From Natronococcus occultus SP4 (GTDB lineage: Archaea; Halobacteriota; Halobacteria; Halobacteriales; Natrialbaceae), in the NCBI RefSeq assembly GCF_000328685.1, contig NC_019974.1, positions 2,595,001 through 2,659,000 on the forward strand: DNA of 64,000 nt, given 5' to 3'. Shown here in pieces: positions 54,144 through 63,428 of this stretch. The notes below the pieces were generated by a model. It was not told the DNA's origin. It did not search any database and saw only the letters and a list, made by a program, of their open reading frames with translations. How positions within the stretch are numbered: position 1 is the first letter of the stretch; each line of letters begins with the position of its first letter. The position numbers and the translations under genes are program-made.

Positions 54144-54596
54144 ATGGCCGACGCGACCGATCGGATTCGGTTCGCGGACCTTGAGATCGGCCACGAGGTC
54201 GTCACCCACTCGCGGACGATCACCGAGGCCGACGTACGGGAGTTCGCGGGCGTCAGCGGCGACTTCAATCCGCTCCATCTGAGTGAGAGCTACACGGCCG
54301 ACCTGCCGTTTGGCGAGCCGATCGCTCACGGCGCCCTGTTGTTCGCCGTGACGACGGGGCTGCTCTGGCAGTACCGCCACGAACGACCCGAGACCGTCGC
54401 GTTCTACGGCGTCGACTCGCTGCGGTTCACCGAGCCCGTCACGATGGGGACGACGGTCCACGCCGAGTCCGAACTGATCGAGAAAGAGCCTCGCGATCAC
54501 CCCGTCGGTGACGGCGTCGCCCGCTACGAGACCCGCCTCGTGACGGACGGCGGGACGGTCGCGATCTCCTGTGAACTGCTGACGCTCGTGCGGTGA
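54144..54596 (+). CDS. MaoC-like (R)-hydratase, second copy
   Basis: 150 residues, hot-dog fold with SGDFNPLHLSESYTADLPFGEPIAHGALLFAV, the MaoC hydratase motif with Asp and His. It starts 1 base after the HADH-ECH fusion stop and is surely co-transcribed. It belongs to the same acyl-CoA utilisation cluster. Substrate chain length cannot be told. Confidence 0.9.
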   Translation: MADATDRIRFADLEIGHEVVTHSRTITEADVREFAGVSGDFNPLHLSESYTADLPFGEPIAHGALLFAVTTGLLWQYRHERPETVAFYGVDSLRFTEPVTMGTTVHAESELIEKEPRDHPVGDGVARYETRLVTDGGTVAISCELLTLVR

Positions 54597-54645
54597 TCGC
54601 TCCCTTCGACGCCTCGTCGGTGGACGGTCCCTCCGAGCGCGTTGC

Positions 54646-55077
54646 CTATTCGTCGCCCGTCTCGGAGTCGTCTCCCTCGTCGATGTCGCCGATGTCGTCT
54701 CCCTCGTCGATGTCGTCGATGTCGTCTCCCTCGTCGATGTCGTCGATCTCGTTCTCGGCCGCGTCCGCCTCGCCCTCGACCGAGGACTCGAGGTCGTCCA
54801 TCTCGACGTCCGAGTCGAGTTCGTCCCGGTCGATCGCGTCGTCGAGGACGTCCGGGTCGGCGACCGCGCCCACGCCGTCGTTCGCGACCGCGTCCTCGAT
54901 CGTGCCGGCGTCGATCGCCGCGTCGACGTCCTCGGATTCCGAGACGCTCCGGAGGGCCCGGCGGACGGCGACGTAGCCCGCCAGGGCGACGCCGCCGGAG
55001 GCGACGGCTCCCGGGATGCCAAAGCGTTTGTAGCCGAACGTAACGGCCTTCTTCCCGACGGTAAGTGCGCCGATCAT
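54646..55077 (-). CDS. Small membrane protein with tandem acidic C-terminal repeats
   Basis: 143 residues. The N-terminus (GYKRFGIPGAVASGGVALAGYVAVRR) has one hydrophobic helix; the rest is acidic and disordered. The tail has three repeats of about nine residues based on DIDEGDD, encoded by 27-base units that are nearly identical in DNA (54664-54750), so this tail has expanded recently. It has no recognised function. It is convergent with the MaoC gene, 49 bases apart. Confidence 0.6.
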   Translation of the reverse strand: MIGALTVGKKAVTFGYKRFGIPGAVASGGVALAGYVAVRRALRSVSESEDVDAAIDAGTIEDAVANDGVGAVADPDVLDDAIDRDELDSDVEMDDLESSVEGEADAAENEIDDIDEGDDIDDIDEGDDIGDIDEGDDSETGDE

Positions 55078-55255
55078 AGCGCTTGTCGTAGCGGCGGCGG
55101 CGGGAAGAGGGCGAGGCTTTCGTGTGGAGGGACGCCGGGCCACCGATTCGAGTCGGACACGCGACGCCGACTCCCGCCTGTCGCCGCTGGAGGCCGACTC
55201 GTCAGCGAATCGGACAAAAGTATAATGATTACTGAATTTCAACCACTATTAGAAT

Positions 55256-56629
55256 ATGACGGACCGATCGAACACTCGTCGACGATTCCTCGCGCTCTCC
55301 GGAGCAACGATGGCGACCGGCCTGGCCGGCTGTTCGGACTCCGATGGGTCGGAGACCGACGATGACGGGACGAACGAGACGGACGACGAGGCCGATGACC
55401 CGCCGGCGGACGACACCGAAGACGAGGACGACGACGAACCAGACGAGGAGGAGGCCGACGCCGACGAGTACGGCCCGCCGGAGCTCGCGCTCGAGACCGA
55501 GTACGACAGCCGCGAGGAGTTCGGCCAGCCCGGGGAAGGGTTCGACGACTTCGAGGACGCCGACGAGTGGGCGGTCGTGCAAGGGTCCGCGGAGCCCGAC
55601 GAGGAGTTCGCGTTCGAGGGATCACAGAGCCTTCGACTCGCCGCCGAAGACGGCGAGGACGTCATCGTCGAACGGGAGATCGAGCCGACGGACCTGTCCG
55701 ATCGCGAGCTCTCGCTTGCGGTGCGGACGACTACGCCCGGCAACGTGGCGATCGATATCCGCCTCGAGGACGCCTACGGGGGTGCGACCCACCACCAGCT
55801 CCGGGCGGTCTCCTACGGCAGCGACGACGTCGGCTGGTTCCGGACGAACCCGGGCGCGTTCGAGGAGGGGACGACGCCGCTCGAGCGCGACGCAGTCGAA
55901 CGGATCCAGCTGCTCGTCTACAACACCGACGACGCCGAGGTGTGGGTCGACGACCTCCGGATCCACGACAAACCCGAGAGCGGGTACGTCGTCCTCTGCT
56001 GGGACGACGGGACGCCGGACTTCTACGAGCGGGCCAGCCCGCTCCACGACGAGTACGACGTCAACGCCGTCCAGTCCGCCGTTCGGCAGTGGACCCAGGG
56101 CTCACGGGACGACGTTCTGACCCTCGACCAGCTGCAGGAACGCCAGGAGGCTGGCGACCAGATCATCGCTCACGGGAGCCACGTCTTCCTCGAGGACCTC
56201 GAGGAGGACCAGCTCAGGGAGTCCCTCGAACGCGACAAGCAGTGGGCCGTCGACAACGAGCTCCAGGGCGGCCACTACATCACCTACCCGCACAACAGCT
56301 TCGATCAAACTGTACTGGACGTCGTCTCGGACTACTACTACGCGGGCGGGTTCAACCAGGCCGGCGACGTGAACCTCACCGGCGTCTACGGCTTCGACCC
56401 GCTCGTCTTGCCCCGGACGATCGGCCACGACCTCGACATCGCGAAGCGGTGTGTCGACCTCGCCGCGGCCCACCGCCAGTGTACGATTCTCAACTTCCAC
56501 GCCTTCGATCTAGAGAACACGATGGCCGAAGACGAGTACGAAGAACTCCTGCAGTACATCGATAGCGAGGACGGAGTCGAGGTCATCGACTTCGACGATC
56601 TCTGGACGATGCGTCGCGAGGGCCACTAG
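55256..56629 (+). CDS. Polysaccharide-deacetylase-like exported lipoprotein
   Basis: 457 residues. The Tat lipoprotein signal RRRFLALSG...GLAGC (Cys ~24) is followed by an acidic linker (~30-75), a beta domain (~80-230) and a deacetylase-like region (~240-457) starting YVVLCWDDGTPDFYERA, with GSHVFL, YITYPHNSFDQ and FHAFDLENT. WDDG is closer to the catalytic TFDDG motif than in the homologue at 15680. A TATA-like AAAGTATA lies ~37 bases before the ATG. Likely role: surface glycan modification. Confidence 0.75.
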   Translation: MTDRSNTRRRFLALSGATMATGLAGCSDSDGSETDDDGTNETDDEADDPPADDTEDEDDDEPDEEEADADEYGPPELALETEYDSREEFGQPGEGFDDFEDADEWAVVQGSAEPDEEFAFEGSQSLRLAAEDGEDVIVEREIEPTDLSDRELSLAVRTTTPGNVAIDIRLEDAYGGATHHQLRAVSYGSDDVGWFRTNPGAFEEGTTPLERDAVERIQLLVYNTDDAEVWVDDLRIHDKPESGYVVLCWDDGTPDFYERASPLHDEYDVNAVQSAVRQWTQGSRDDVLTLDQLQERQEAGDQIIAHGSHVFLEDLEEDQLRESLERDKQWAVDNELQGGHYITYPHNSFDQTVLDVVSDYYYAGGFNQAGDVNLTGVYGFDPLVLPRTIGHDLDIAKRCVDLAAAHRQCTILNFHAFDLENTMAEDEYEELLQYIDSEDGVEVIDFDDLWTMRREGH

Positions 56630-56645
56630 CGCGAGTGTCGCGTGG

Positions 56646-57416
56646 CTACGGCTCCGTCGCTTCGGACTCGGGCGCCGCCGTGCTCGCCTCGATAAGCTGA
56701 ATGAGAACGGAGGCAAACAGCGAGCCCGCGCTCCAGATCGCCGTCTCGCTGCCGTCGTCGCCGACGACACTCAGCAGGATGTTGTCGTCGTCGGCGATCA
56801 TAATCCGTCCCGAGCGCTGGTCGTCGTCGCGGTGGGCCGGAGGGATAGCTGTCGTAATACCCTCGAGCGCGCCGAGCCGGTCCCGAACCGTCTCGTTTCT
56901 GCTGATCACGGTGACCGGGACCCCGTCGGCCGCGCGATCCTCGAGGGTCCGTTCGATTTCGGACGTGACCAGCTCCGGGAGCCTGGTGCCGAAGACGATC
57001 TCCTCGTCGGCCTGCGAGAGGAGATCGACGACGCGGTCGTCGACCCGATCGCGGCTCCGTACCGTCCAGATGTCCTCCTGGGTCTCCTCGGTCGTCGACT
57101 CCTCTTTGACCGAGTCGACGAACTCGAAGGCCCGCTCGCGTTCGCGCTCGAAGCGGTTCCGGAGGGTGTCCTCGGCTTCGTCGATACTGACGGGTCGGTA
57201 CCGGATCGGGCTGGATTGCTGTACCTCGAGCAGTCCGCGATCCTCGAGACTTTCGGCGACGCTGTACACCTGCGATCGCGGGACGTCGGTGACGCTTGCG
57301 ACGTCACGGGCGGTTCCCGAGCCCAGTCGGTGGAGCGCGATGAACACCTTGGCCTCGTAGCTCGTGAGGCCGAGTCGCTCGAACGCGTCGATGGCCTCGC
57401 TTTCGTCGTCGGTCAC
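56646..57416 (-). CDS. TrmB-family transcriptional regulator
   Basis: 256 residues. The N-terminal winged helix (FERLGLTSYEAKVFIALHRLGSGTARDVASVTDVPRSQVYSV, ~10-55) is the TrmB type; the C-terminal domain (~100-240) is the sugar- or effector-binding region. TrmB proteins control sugar and other metabolic genes. The GTG start at 57416 overlaps the RND exporter stop by 4 bases (GTGA), so the two form an operon and the regulator probably controls the exporter. Confidence 0.85.
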   Translation of the reverse strand: MTDDESEAIDAFERLGLTSYEAKVFIALHRLGSGTARDVASVTDVPRSQVYSVAESLEDRGLLEVQQSSPIRYRPVSIDEAEDTLRNRFERERERAFEFVDSVKEESTTEETQEDIWTVRSRDRVDDRVVDLLSQADEEIVFGTRLPELVTSEIERTLEDRAADGVPVTVISRNETVRDRLGALEGITTAIPPAHRDDDQRSGRIMIADDDNILLSVVGDDGSETAIWSAGSLFASVLIQLIEASTAAPESEATEP

Positions 57417-60400
57417 GGTTCGTCCTCCGATCGATCCTCGGAGACCGTGTCGGTTTCCATTTCGGTTCCGCCGTCGCTCGCGGCCGGCGTCGGCGCATCC
57501 GTTCGCGATCGGTCGAAGGAGACGTCCGGCCCGAAGTACCGCGTCCACAACACCAGCAGCGTCGGCAGGACGATCACGCTCGCGAGGAACGAGTAGATGA
57601 TCGTCATCCCGGTGATGATCCCGAACTGGCGCAACGCCGGCAGGATCGCAAAGGCGAGGGTCCCGAACCCACCGACGGTCGTCGCAGCGCTGCCGAGCAG
57701 TGCACCGCCGGTGCCAGTCACGGTCGTGTGCATCGCCGACCAGACGTTGCCCTGGCGCTCGAGTTCGAGTGTGTACCGGGCGCTGATGTGGATGCTGTAG
57801 GCGACTCCGAGCCCGATCGTGAGGCTGGTGATCATCCCGGTCAACACGTTAAAGGGCATCCCCAGGAGGTACATCGTCCCGAGGATCCAGCTGACCGCGA
57901 ACGCGACCGGAAGCAGCGTCACCGTCCCCAGCGTCGCGCTGTTCCCCGTCAGCTTGTACGCGGCCGACAGGAACACGAAGACCGCCACCAGCGTGATCAG
58001 CAGGCTCTGGAGCACCGTCTCGAGCAGGTCCTGCTCGACGATGTGGTTGACGATCGGATCGCCGGTTGCGAAGGCGTTCAGTTCGCCGTCGCCGGCGTCG
58101 ACGTTGCGCTCGTCGCCCGTTCCGGCCACGTCGAGATCACCGGCGATCGACCGCAGCTCCGTGGTGACCTCGTCGAAACCGGCACCGCCGTCAGTCGCAA
58201 CGATCAGCCGAACCGACTCGTACTCGCCGTCGTCGGTCCGGTGGATGACCGTGCTCGCTTCGTCCTCGTTGACCTCGAACAGTTCGTCGTACAGCGCCTC
58301 GACGTTCTGGTCGGGAACGCCGTCGCCGCTCGTGTCCGCGTCCTGGAACGACTCGTTGAACGACTCGTTCTCGGCCGCCGTATCCTCCATTACCGACAGC
58401 GGCCCCTGGACGTCCGCGTCGCCGTTGGGTAGCGTGTAGACGACGTCGCTCTGTGCCGCCCCCTCCTGGCTCTCATTGAGCTGCTGTAAGGCCGTGTCGT
58501 CGGTTATATCACCGTCCACGAGCAGCTGTGCCTGCGTGTCCTCGCGCTGGAAGTTATCGTTGATGTAGTCGAGATCGTCAGCCGCCTGGTACTCGCCCGG
58601 CGCCATCGATCCGGGCAGGTTTTCCGTCCAGCCGGGCGGACTCTCAGCGAGGAAGTCCTCTTCCTCGAAGCTGGTGTCGACCTGGGTCGCGCCGTAGACG
58701 CCGCCAGCCGTAAGCAAGAGCGCGGCGATCAGGATGATTACCGGGATCTTCCGGGCCGCCTCCGAACCGAGCGTCAGCGCGCTCGTGAACCCGCCCTCGC
58801 CGGTTCCGAACGCCCGCTTGCGGCGATCCCAGCCGCGGGATTCGAGCAGCGAGTCGATCTCGACTTTCAGTGCCGGGATCAGGCCGCCGAAGATGATCAG
58901 CGCGGCGATGATCCCGAACGCGCTGACGACTCCGAACTCCTGGATCGGAGCGATCGGGCTCACGAGATTCGCGAGGAAGCCGATCGCCGTCGTCGCCGTC
59001 ACCCACACGAGCGCGACGCCGACGCCGGCCAGCGCGATCGTCATCGAGCCACGGACGGTGCTGGTCTTCCCCTCGGCCTCGCGCTGTTCGCGGTGGCGCA
59101 TGAAGACGTGGATCGCGTAGTCGATCGAGAGCCCGATCAGCAACACGGGAACGGCGATCATCATCTGGTTGAACGCGATCCCTGTCCACCCCATGAAGCC
59201 GAACGTCCAGATCAACACGCCGCCGATCCCGACGACCCCCATAGCAATGTCGAGCGGATCGCGGTAGGCGATCGCCAGCGCGACGACGACGAACAGCAGA
59301 GCCAGCGGACCGACGATCGCGAGGCTGTCACCCATCGAGTTCTCGATCTCGTCGGTGATGATCCCGGCGCCGAAGACGACGTACTCCTGTTCGTCCTGGT
59401 TCGCGAGCTCGCGCAGATCGAGCTGGCTTTCGAGGGTCTCGTCCATCTCGCCGCCCATCTCCATGTCGTCGCCGCCGGCGGTCTCCTGGGAGACCATCGT
59501 CATCCGGGCGTCGGCCTCGGTCGAACCGGGCTCGTAGTCCGAGGGCATGAATCCGAGCGCCGCGCCCTCGTCGCCGTCGTCGTCTTCGTCGAGGACGTCC
59601 TGGAGGAGGTCCTCGAACTCCTCGTCGTCCAGGTCCTCGAGGGCCTCGACCTGCTCGTCGAGCGACGGCGTCTCGTCGTCTTCCTCGAGCTCCTCCCAGC
59701 CTTCTTCGAGCGCCTCGGCGTCGTCCTCGAGCTGCTCGTACTCCTCTTCGAGTACACCCAGCGTCGCGCCGGTGTAGATCCCCTCGAGCGCCTCGTTGAG
59801 CTCCTGATACTCGGGGCTCTCCTCGGGATCGTCCGGCATCTGTTCGATCGCGAAGCGGTTGGACTCGATCTCGCGGGCCTGCTCGGCGAGCTCCTCGTAC
59901 TGGTCGGTCTGATCCTCGTCGAGCTCCGCGTCGGCCGCGGCCTCGGCGATTGTCGTCTCGATCTCGGCCTCGATCGCCTCGGCCTCCGCGTCGTCACCGG
60001 CCTCGGACGCCGCCTCGTACTCCTGCTGGAGCTCGAGGACGTCGTCGAGCCCGTCCTCGAGGACTCCGCTTCGCTCCTCGAGCTCTGCTTCCTGCTGCTC
60101 GAGGCTCTCGGCGTCGTCCTCGAGGGCTTGTCCGTCGGCCTCGAGCGCTTCGGCTTCGGCCTCGAGCTCGGCGAACTCATCCTCGAGGACGCCCGCGGTT
60201 GCGGCGGTGAAGACCTCCTCGAGCTCCTCTTCGTCCGGTCCGATTCCCGCGTCGGCGGGATCGAACTCGTCAGGGTCGGCGTCAGCCGCGTCCTCGAGTT
60301 CGGCGGCCTCCGCTTCGAGAGCTTCCTGCTGTTCCTCGAGCGCTTCGGCTTCGGCCTCGAGTTCGGCGAACTCATCCTCGAGGACGCCCGCGGTTGCGGC

Positions 60401-62428
60401 GGTGAAGACCTCCTCGAGCTCGCCCTCGTCGGGTTCGAGTCCCGCGTCGGCGGGATCGGGCTGTGCCTCGTCGCCGTCGCCCTCGAGTTCGGCGGCCTGG
60501 GCCTCGAGCTCTTCGCGGTCCGCGTCGAGCTCGGCCGCGTCGTCCTCGAGCTGTTCGTACTCCGAACCGAGGATGCCCGTGGCTACGGTGGTGAGCGCGT
60601 CGGAGTCGCCGTCCGCGGCGGCTGCGAGCGCTCCGAGCCCGTCGGCCGGATCGAGGTCGTCCTCGTCGGCCGCGACGTCCTCGGGATCGGACTCGGCGAG
60701 CGCCTCGAGCTCGGCGGCCTGCTGGCCGTTGAGGTCGGCTTCCTCGATCGTCTCCTGGATCGTCGTCTCGATCTCGTCCTCGAGTTCGGCAGCGGTCGCC
60801 TCGTCGTCCGTCGCCGCTAGCTCCGCGCGGAGCTCGGCGGCTTCGAGAAGTCCGTCCTCGAGAGTCTCGGTTTGCTCCTCGAAGTCGGCCTCGCGGTCCG
60901 CGAGGTCGTCGGCGCGCTCCTCGAGTTCTGCCTGCTGGGCCTCGAGTTCGTCGGCGCCGTTCGTCGGGAGCTCGTCGACGTCGTCGGTGTCGATCTCCTC
61001 GCGGGCCGTCTCGACGGCGGCCTCGTACTCGGCGGCTTGCTCGTCGTCGAGGTCGGCCTCGGCGATCGTCTCTTCGACCGTCGCCTCGATCTCTTCTTCA
61101 GCCTCGGCGGCAGCCGCGTCGTCGCCGGCCGCGCTCGCCAGCTCGTACTCGTACTCGAGTTCGATTACGTCCTCGAGTCCCGACTGAAGCGTCTCGGTTC
61201 GCTCCTCGAGTTCGGCCTCCTGCTGTTCGAGCGCTGCGGCCTGGCTCTCGAGTTCCGCCTGCTGGGCCTCGAGCTCCGCGGCGTCGCCGCCGGCGAGTTC
61301 GGCGAGCTCCTCCTCGGAGACGGTGATCTCCTCGCGAGCCGTCTCGACGGCAGCCTCATACTCGGCGGCCTGCTGGTCGTCGAGCTCGGCCTCGGCGATC
61401 GTCTCCTCGACCGTTGCTTCGATCTCCGCTTCGGCCTCGTTAGCGGCGGCCTCGTCGCCGGCCGCGCTCGCCAGCTCGTACTCGTACTCGAGTTCGATTA
61501 CGTCCTCGAGTCCCGACTGAAGCGTCTCGGTTCGCTCCTCAAGTTCGGCCTCCTGCTGTTCGATCGCTGCGGCCTGGTTCTCGAGCTCCGCCTGCTGGGT
61601 CTCGAGGGCCTCGGCGTCGGCCTCGAGCTGTTCGTACTCCTCCTGGAGCACGCCCATGGTCGCGCCGGTGTAGATCTCCTCGAGCGCCTCGTCGAGCTCC
61701 TGGTACTCGGGGAGCTCCTCGGGCGGAAGCTCGGCCTGTCGCTCGAGCATCCAGCGGTTGGACTCGACCTCCCGGGCGTCCTCGGCGAACTCCTCGTACT
61801 CGTCGGCCTGGTCCGCGTCGAGTTCGGCTTCGTCGACGGTTTCGTCGATCGTCGCCTCGATCTCGGCGTCGATTTCGTCGGCCGCGGCCTCGTCGCCGTC
61901 GGCCGACGCCTCCTCGTACTCTCGCTGGAGTTCGGTAACCTCGTCGATACCCTCCTCGAGGACGTCGCTACGGTTCTCGAGTTCGGCCTCGCGATCCTCG
62001 AGCTCGTCGGCGCGAGCCTCGAGCTCGTCGATCTCCTCGTTCGTGATCGCGGTCATCGCGAGGATGTTCTCGACGCCGGTGATCGGGTCTTCGTCGGCCA
62101 GCGTTTCGTTGAGCGACTCGTTGTCGTGAATCTCCTGCTGGAACTCGAGCGAGCTGATCAGCGACTCCTGTGAGAGGACGTTCCCCTCGTCGTCCCTGTG
62201 TATCAGCTGGACGGAAGTCGTGTTCTCGTCACCCTCCGCGGCGAACTGGTCGTCCATCTCCTCGAGGGCCTGGGCCTCCTCGGACTCGCCTTCGAACTGG
62301 TCGAGCGAGGAGTCGTCGTCGACCATCGGGACCCCGGCGCCGACGAGCGCCGTGGTCAACAGTAACACGACGATGACGATCTTGGAGTAGGACGTGAGTA
62401 GCTCCGAAAAGCGATACGGAAGGCTCAT
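57413..62428 (-). CDS. Giant RND/MMPL-family exporter with a coiled-coil insertion
   Basis: 1671 residues. An N-terminal transmembrane helix (~12-34) is followed by a large loop domain, which here contains about 850 residues (~115-985) of Glu/Ala/Leu/Gln heptad-like repeats, predicted coiled coil. Two sterol-sensing-like transmembrane clusters follow (~1035-1210, with GIAFNQMMIAVPVLLIGLSIDYAIH, and ~1455-1630, with TIGLGVAYSIHISARYTLELE), separated by a second loop. RND/MMPL proteins export lipids or toxins. The repeats are near-identical at DNA level. It overlaps the downstream TrmB gene by 4 bases. Substrate unknown. Confidence 0.85.
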   Translation of the reverse strand: MSLPYRFSELLTSYSKIVIVVLLLTTALVGAGVPMVDDDSSLDQFEGESEEAQALEEMDDQFAAEGDENTTSVQLIHRDDEGNVLSQESLISSLEFQQEIHDNESLNETLADEDPITGVENILAMTAITNEEIDELEARADELEDREAELENRSDVLEEGIDEVTELQREYEEASADGDEAAADEIDAEIEATIDETVDEAELDADQADEYEEFAEDAREVESNRWMLERQAELPPEELPEYQELDEALEEIYTGATMGVLQEEYEQLEADAEALETQQAELENQAAAIEQQEAELEERTETLQSGLEDVIELEYEYELASAAGDEAAANEAEAEIEATVEETIAEAELDDQQAAEYEAAVETAREEITVSEEELAELAGGDAAELEAQQAELESQAAALEQQEAELEERTETLQSGLEDVIELEYEYELASAAGDDAAAAEAEEEIEATVEETIAEADLDDEQAAEYEAAVETAREEIDTDDVDELPTNGADELEAQQAELEERADDLADREADFEEQTETLEDGLLEAAELRAELAATDDEATAAELEDEIETTIQETIEEADLNGQQAAELEALAESDPEDVAADEDDLDPADGLGALAAAADGDSDALTTVATGILGSEYEQLEDDAAELDADREELEAQAAELEGDGDEAQPDPADAGLEPDEGELEEVFTAATAGVLEDEFAELEAEAEALEEQQEALEAEAAELEDAADADPDEFDPADAGIGPDEEELEEVFTAATAGVLEDEFAELEAEAEALEADGQALEDDAESLEQQEAELEERSGVLEDGLDDVLELQQEYEAASEAGDDAEAEAIEAEIETTIAEAAADAELDEDQTDQYEELAEQAREIESNRFAIEQMPDDPEESPEYQELNEALEGIYTGATLGVLEEEYEQLEDDAEALEEGWEELEEDDETPSLDEQVEALEDLDDEEFEDLLQDVLDEDDDGDEGAALGFMPSDYEPGSTEADARMTMVSQETAGGDDMEMGGEMDETLESQLDLRELANQDEQEYVVFGAGIITDEIENSMGDSLAIVGPLALLFVVVALAIAYRDPLDIAMGVVGIGGVLIWTFGFMGWTGIAFNQMMIAVPVLLIGLSIDYAIHVFMRHREQREAEGKTSTVRGSMTIALAGVGVALVWVTATTAIGFLANLVSPIAPIQEFGVVSAFGIIAALIIFGGLIPALKVEIDSLLESRGWDRRKRAFGTGEGGFTSALTLGSEAARKIPVIILIAALLLTAGGVYGATQVDTSFEEEDFLAESPPGWTENLPGSMAPGEYQAADDLDYINDNFQREDTQAQLLVDGDITDDTALQQLNESQEGAAQSDVVYTLPNGDADVQGPLSVMEDTAAENESFNESFQDADTSGDGVPDQNVEALYDELFEVNEDEASTVIHRTDDGEYESVRLIVATDGGAGFDEVTTELRSIAGDLDVAGTGDERNVDAGDGELNAFATGDPIVNHIVEQDLLETVLQSLLITLVAVFVFLSAAYKLTGNSATLGTVTLLPVAFAVSWILGTMYLLGMPFNVLTGMITSLTIGLGVAYSIHISARYTLELERQGNVWSAMHTTVTGTGGALLGSAATTVGGFGTLAFAILPALRQFGIITGMTIIYSFLASVIVLPTLLVLWTRYFGPDVSFDRSRTDAPTPAASDGGTEMETDTVSEDRSEDEP
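60140..60460. repeat. 195-base direct repeat within the RND coiled-coil region
   Basis: The block encoding DPADAG...FTAATAGVLEDEFAELE occurs twice with a 195-base (65-codon) period and long identical stretches (for example around 60170-60220 and 60365-60415). It extends the repeat architecture of the exporter's coiled coil. Confidence 0.7.
61121..61583. repeat. 333-base direct repeat within the RND coiled-coil region
   Basis: A block of about 130 bases (61121-61250) recurs almost identically at 61454-61583, 333 bases or 111 codons apart. It encodes the VIELEYEYELASAAGDEAA segment. A second pair with period 195 bases (65 codons) lies near 60140-60460. These are recent internal duplications. 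Confidence 0.75.
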
Positions 62429-62604
62429 CCGCTCACCTCGGGAATACGGGCGGATCTGGAACGAGGGGACATTCTGTTGTTATCATCCTACAAACTCTCC
62501 GCTTATACGTTTTCGGATCTCCCATCTCCGGGACGACGTCGGTATCACTGTCGCTTGCGGCGGTCGGATATCGAAAAAGCGGCACCCGCGTCGCGACCGT
62601 TGAG

Positions 62605-63339
62605 CTACTCGATCGAGATCGTCTGTAAGTCCTCGGCGAACCGGACGTCGCCGTCGTAGTGGTTCCCGATCGACTCGAGCATCTCCTCGTGGCGGCCGTC
62701 GGTGTGTGGGTAGAGGTGCGTGAGGTAGACCCGGCCGAGCTCCCGGTCGGCCAGTTCGCGACCGAGCGTTTCGGGGGTCGGGTGGTTCGAGACGTCGACG
62801 TCATCCGGGAACGAACAGTCGTGGGCGAGAATCGCCGACCCCTCCGCGAAGTTCGCCAGCCCGGCAAAAGCCTCGCTGTCGCCGCTGAACGTGAACAGAT
62901 CGCCGAACCGGTAGGCCAGACACGGCAGCGAGTGGCGGGTCTCGTAGGCCGCGACGTCGAAGCCAGCGACCGAGAACTCGCCGGGATGGACCTCCCGGAG
63001 CTGCAGGTCGAGCCGGTCTTGCATATAGTCGTGGACGTCGAGTAGGTCGTCGACCAGCGACTTCGTTCCCTGCGGTCCGACGATCTCGAGGTGGTCCTCG
63101 CCGGCGAGCCAGCGCGCTTTCATCAGCGGCAGCAGGTCCGCGACATGGTCGAGGTGGTGGTGAGTCAACAGAACCGTCGAGACGCTCTCGTAGCCGACGC
63201 CGGACTGCTGGAGCCGGTGGAGGACTCCGGAGCCGCAGTCGATCAGCAGGGTTCGGCCCTCGTCCTGGACGAGGACGCCGGTCTGGAAGCGTTCGCCCGT
63301 GGGCATCGCACTGCCCGTGCCGAGAAAGGTGACGCGCAT
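62605..63339 (-). CDS. MBL-fold hydrolase, ribonuclease-Z-like
   Basis: 244 residues. Metallo-beta-lactamase motifs: FLGTGSAMPTG (N-terminus), LLTHHHLDHVADL (~59-71), ETRHSLPCLAYRF, FSGDSEAF, AHDCSFP and THLYPHT. This fits the RNase Z/ElaC-like branch, but the tRNA-binding exosite arm is absent, so it may be a different phosphodiesterase. Start ATG at 63339. It lies upstream of the RND exporter on the same strand, 176 bases away, with its own promoter region (TATA-like GTATAAG ~62500 for the exporter). Confidence 0.8.
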   Translation of the reverse strand: MRVTFLGTGSAMPTGERFQTGVLVQDEGRTLLIDCGSGVLHRLQQSGVGYESVSTVLLTHHHLDHVADLLPLMKARWLAGEDHLEIVGPQGTKSLVDDLLDVHDYMQDRLDLQLREVHPGEFSVAGFDVAAYETRHSLPCLAYRFGDLFTFSGDSEAFAGLANFAEGSAILAHDCSFPDDVDVSNHPTPETLGRELADRELGRVYLTHLYPHTDGRHEEMLESIGNHYDGDVRFAEDLQTISIE

Positions 63340-63428
63340 ACCCGCCTCTGGGATCGCACACCCGATAAGGTTGGCTCTCGACCGCCGTATCCGTCACTGA
63401 TTACTCGCCTGCCCGCGGAGTCGAAGGC

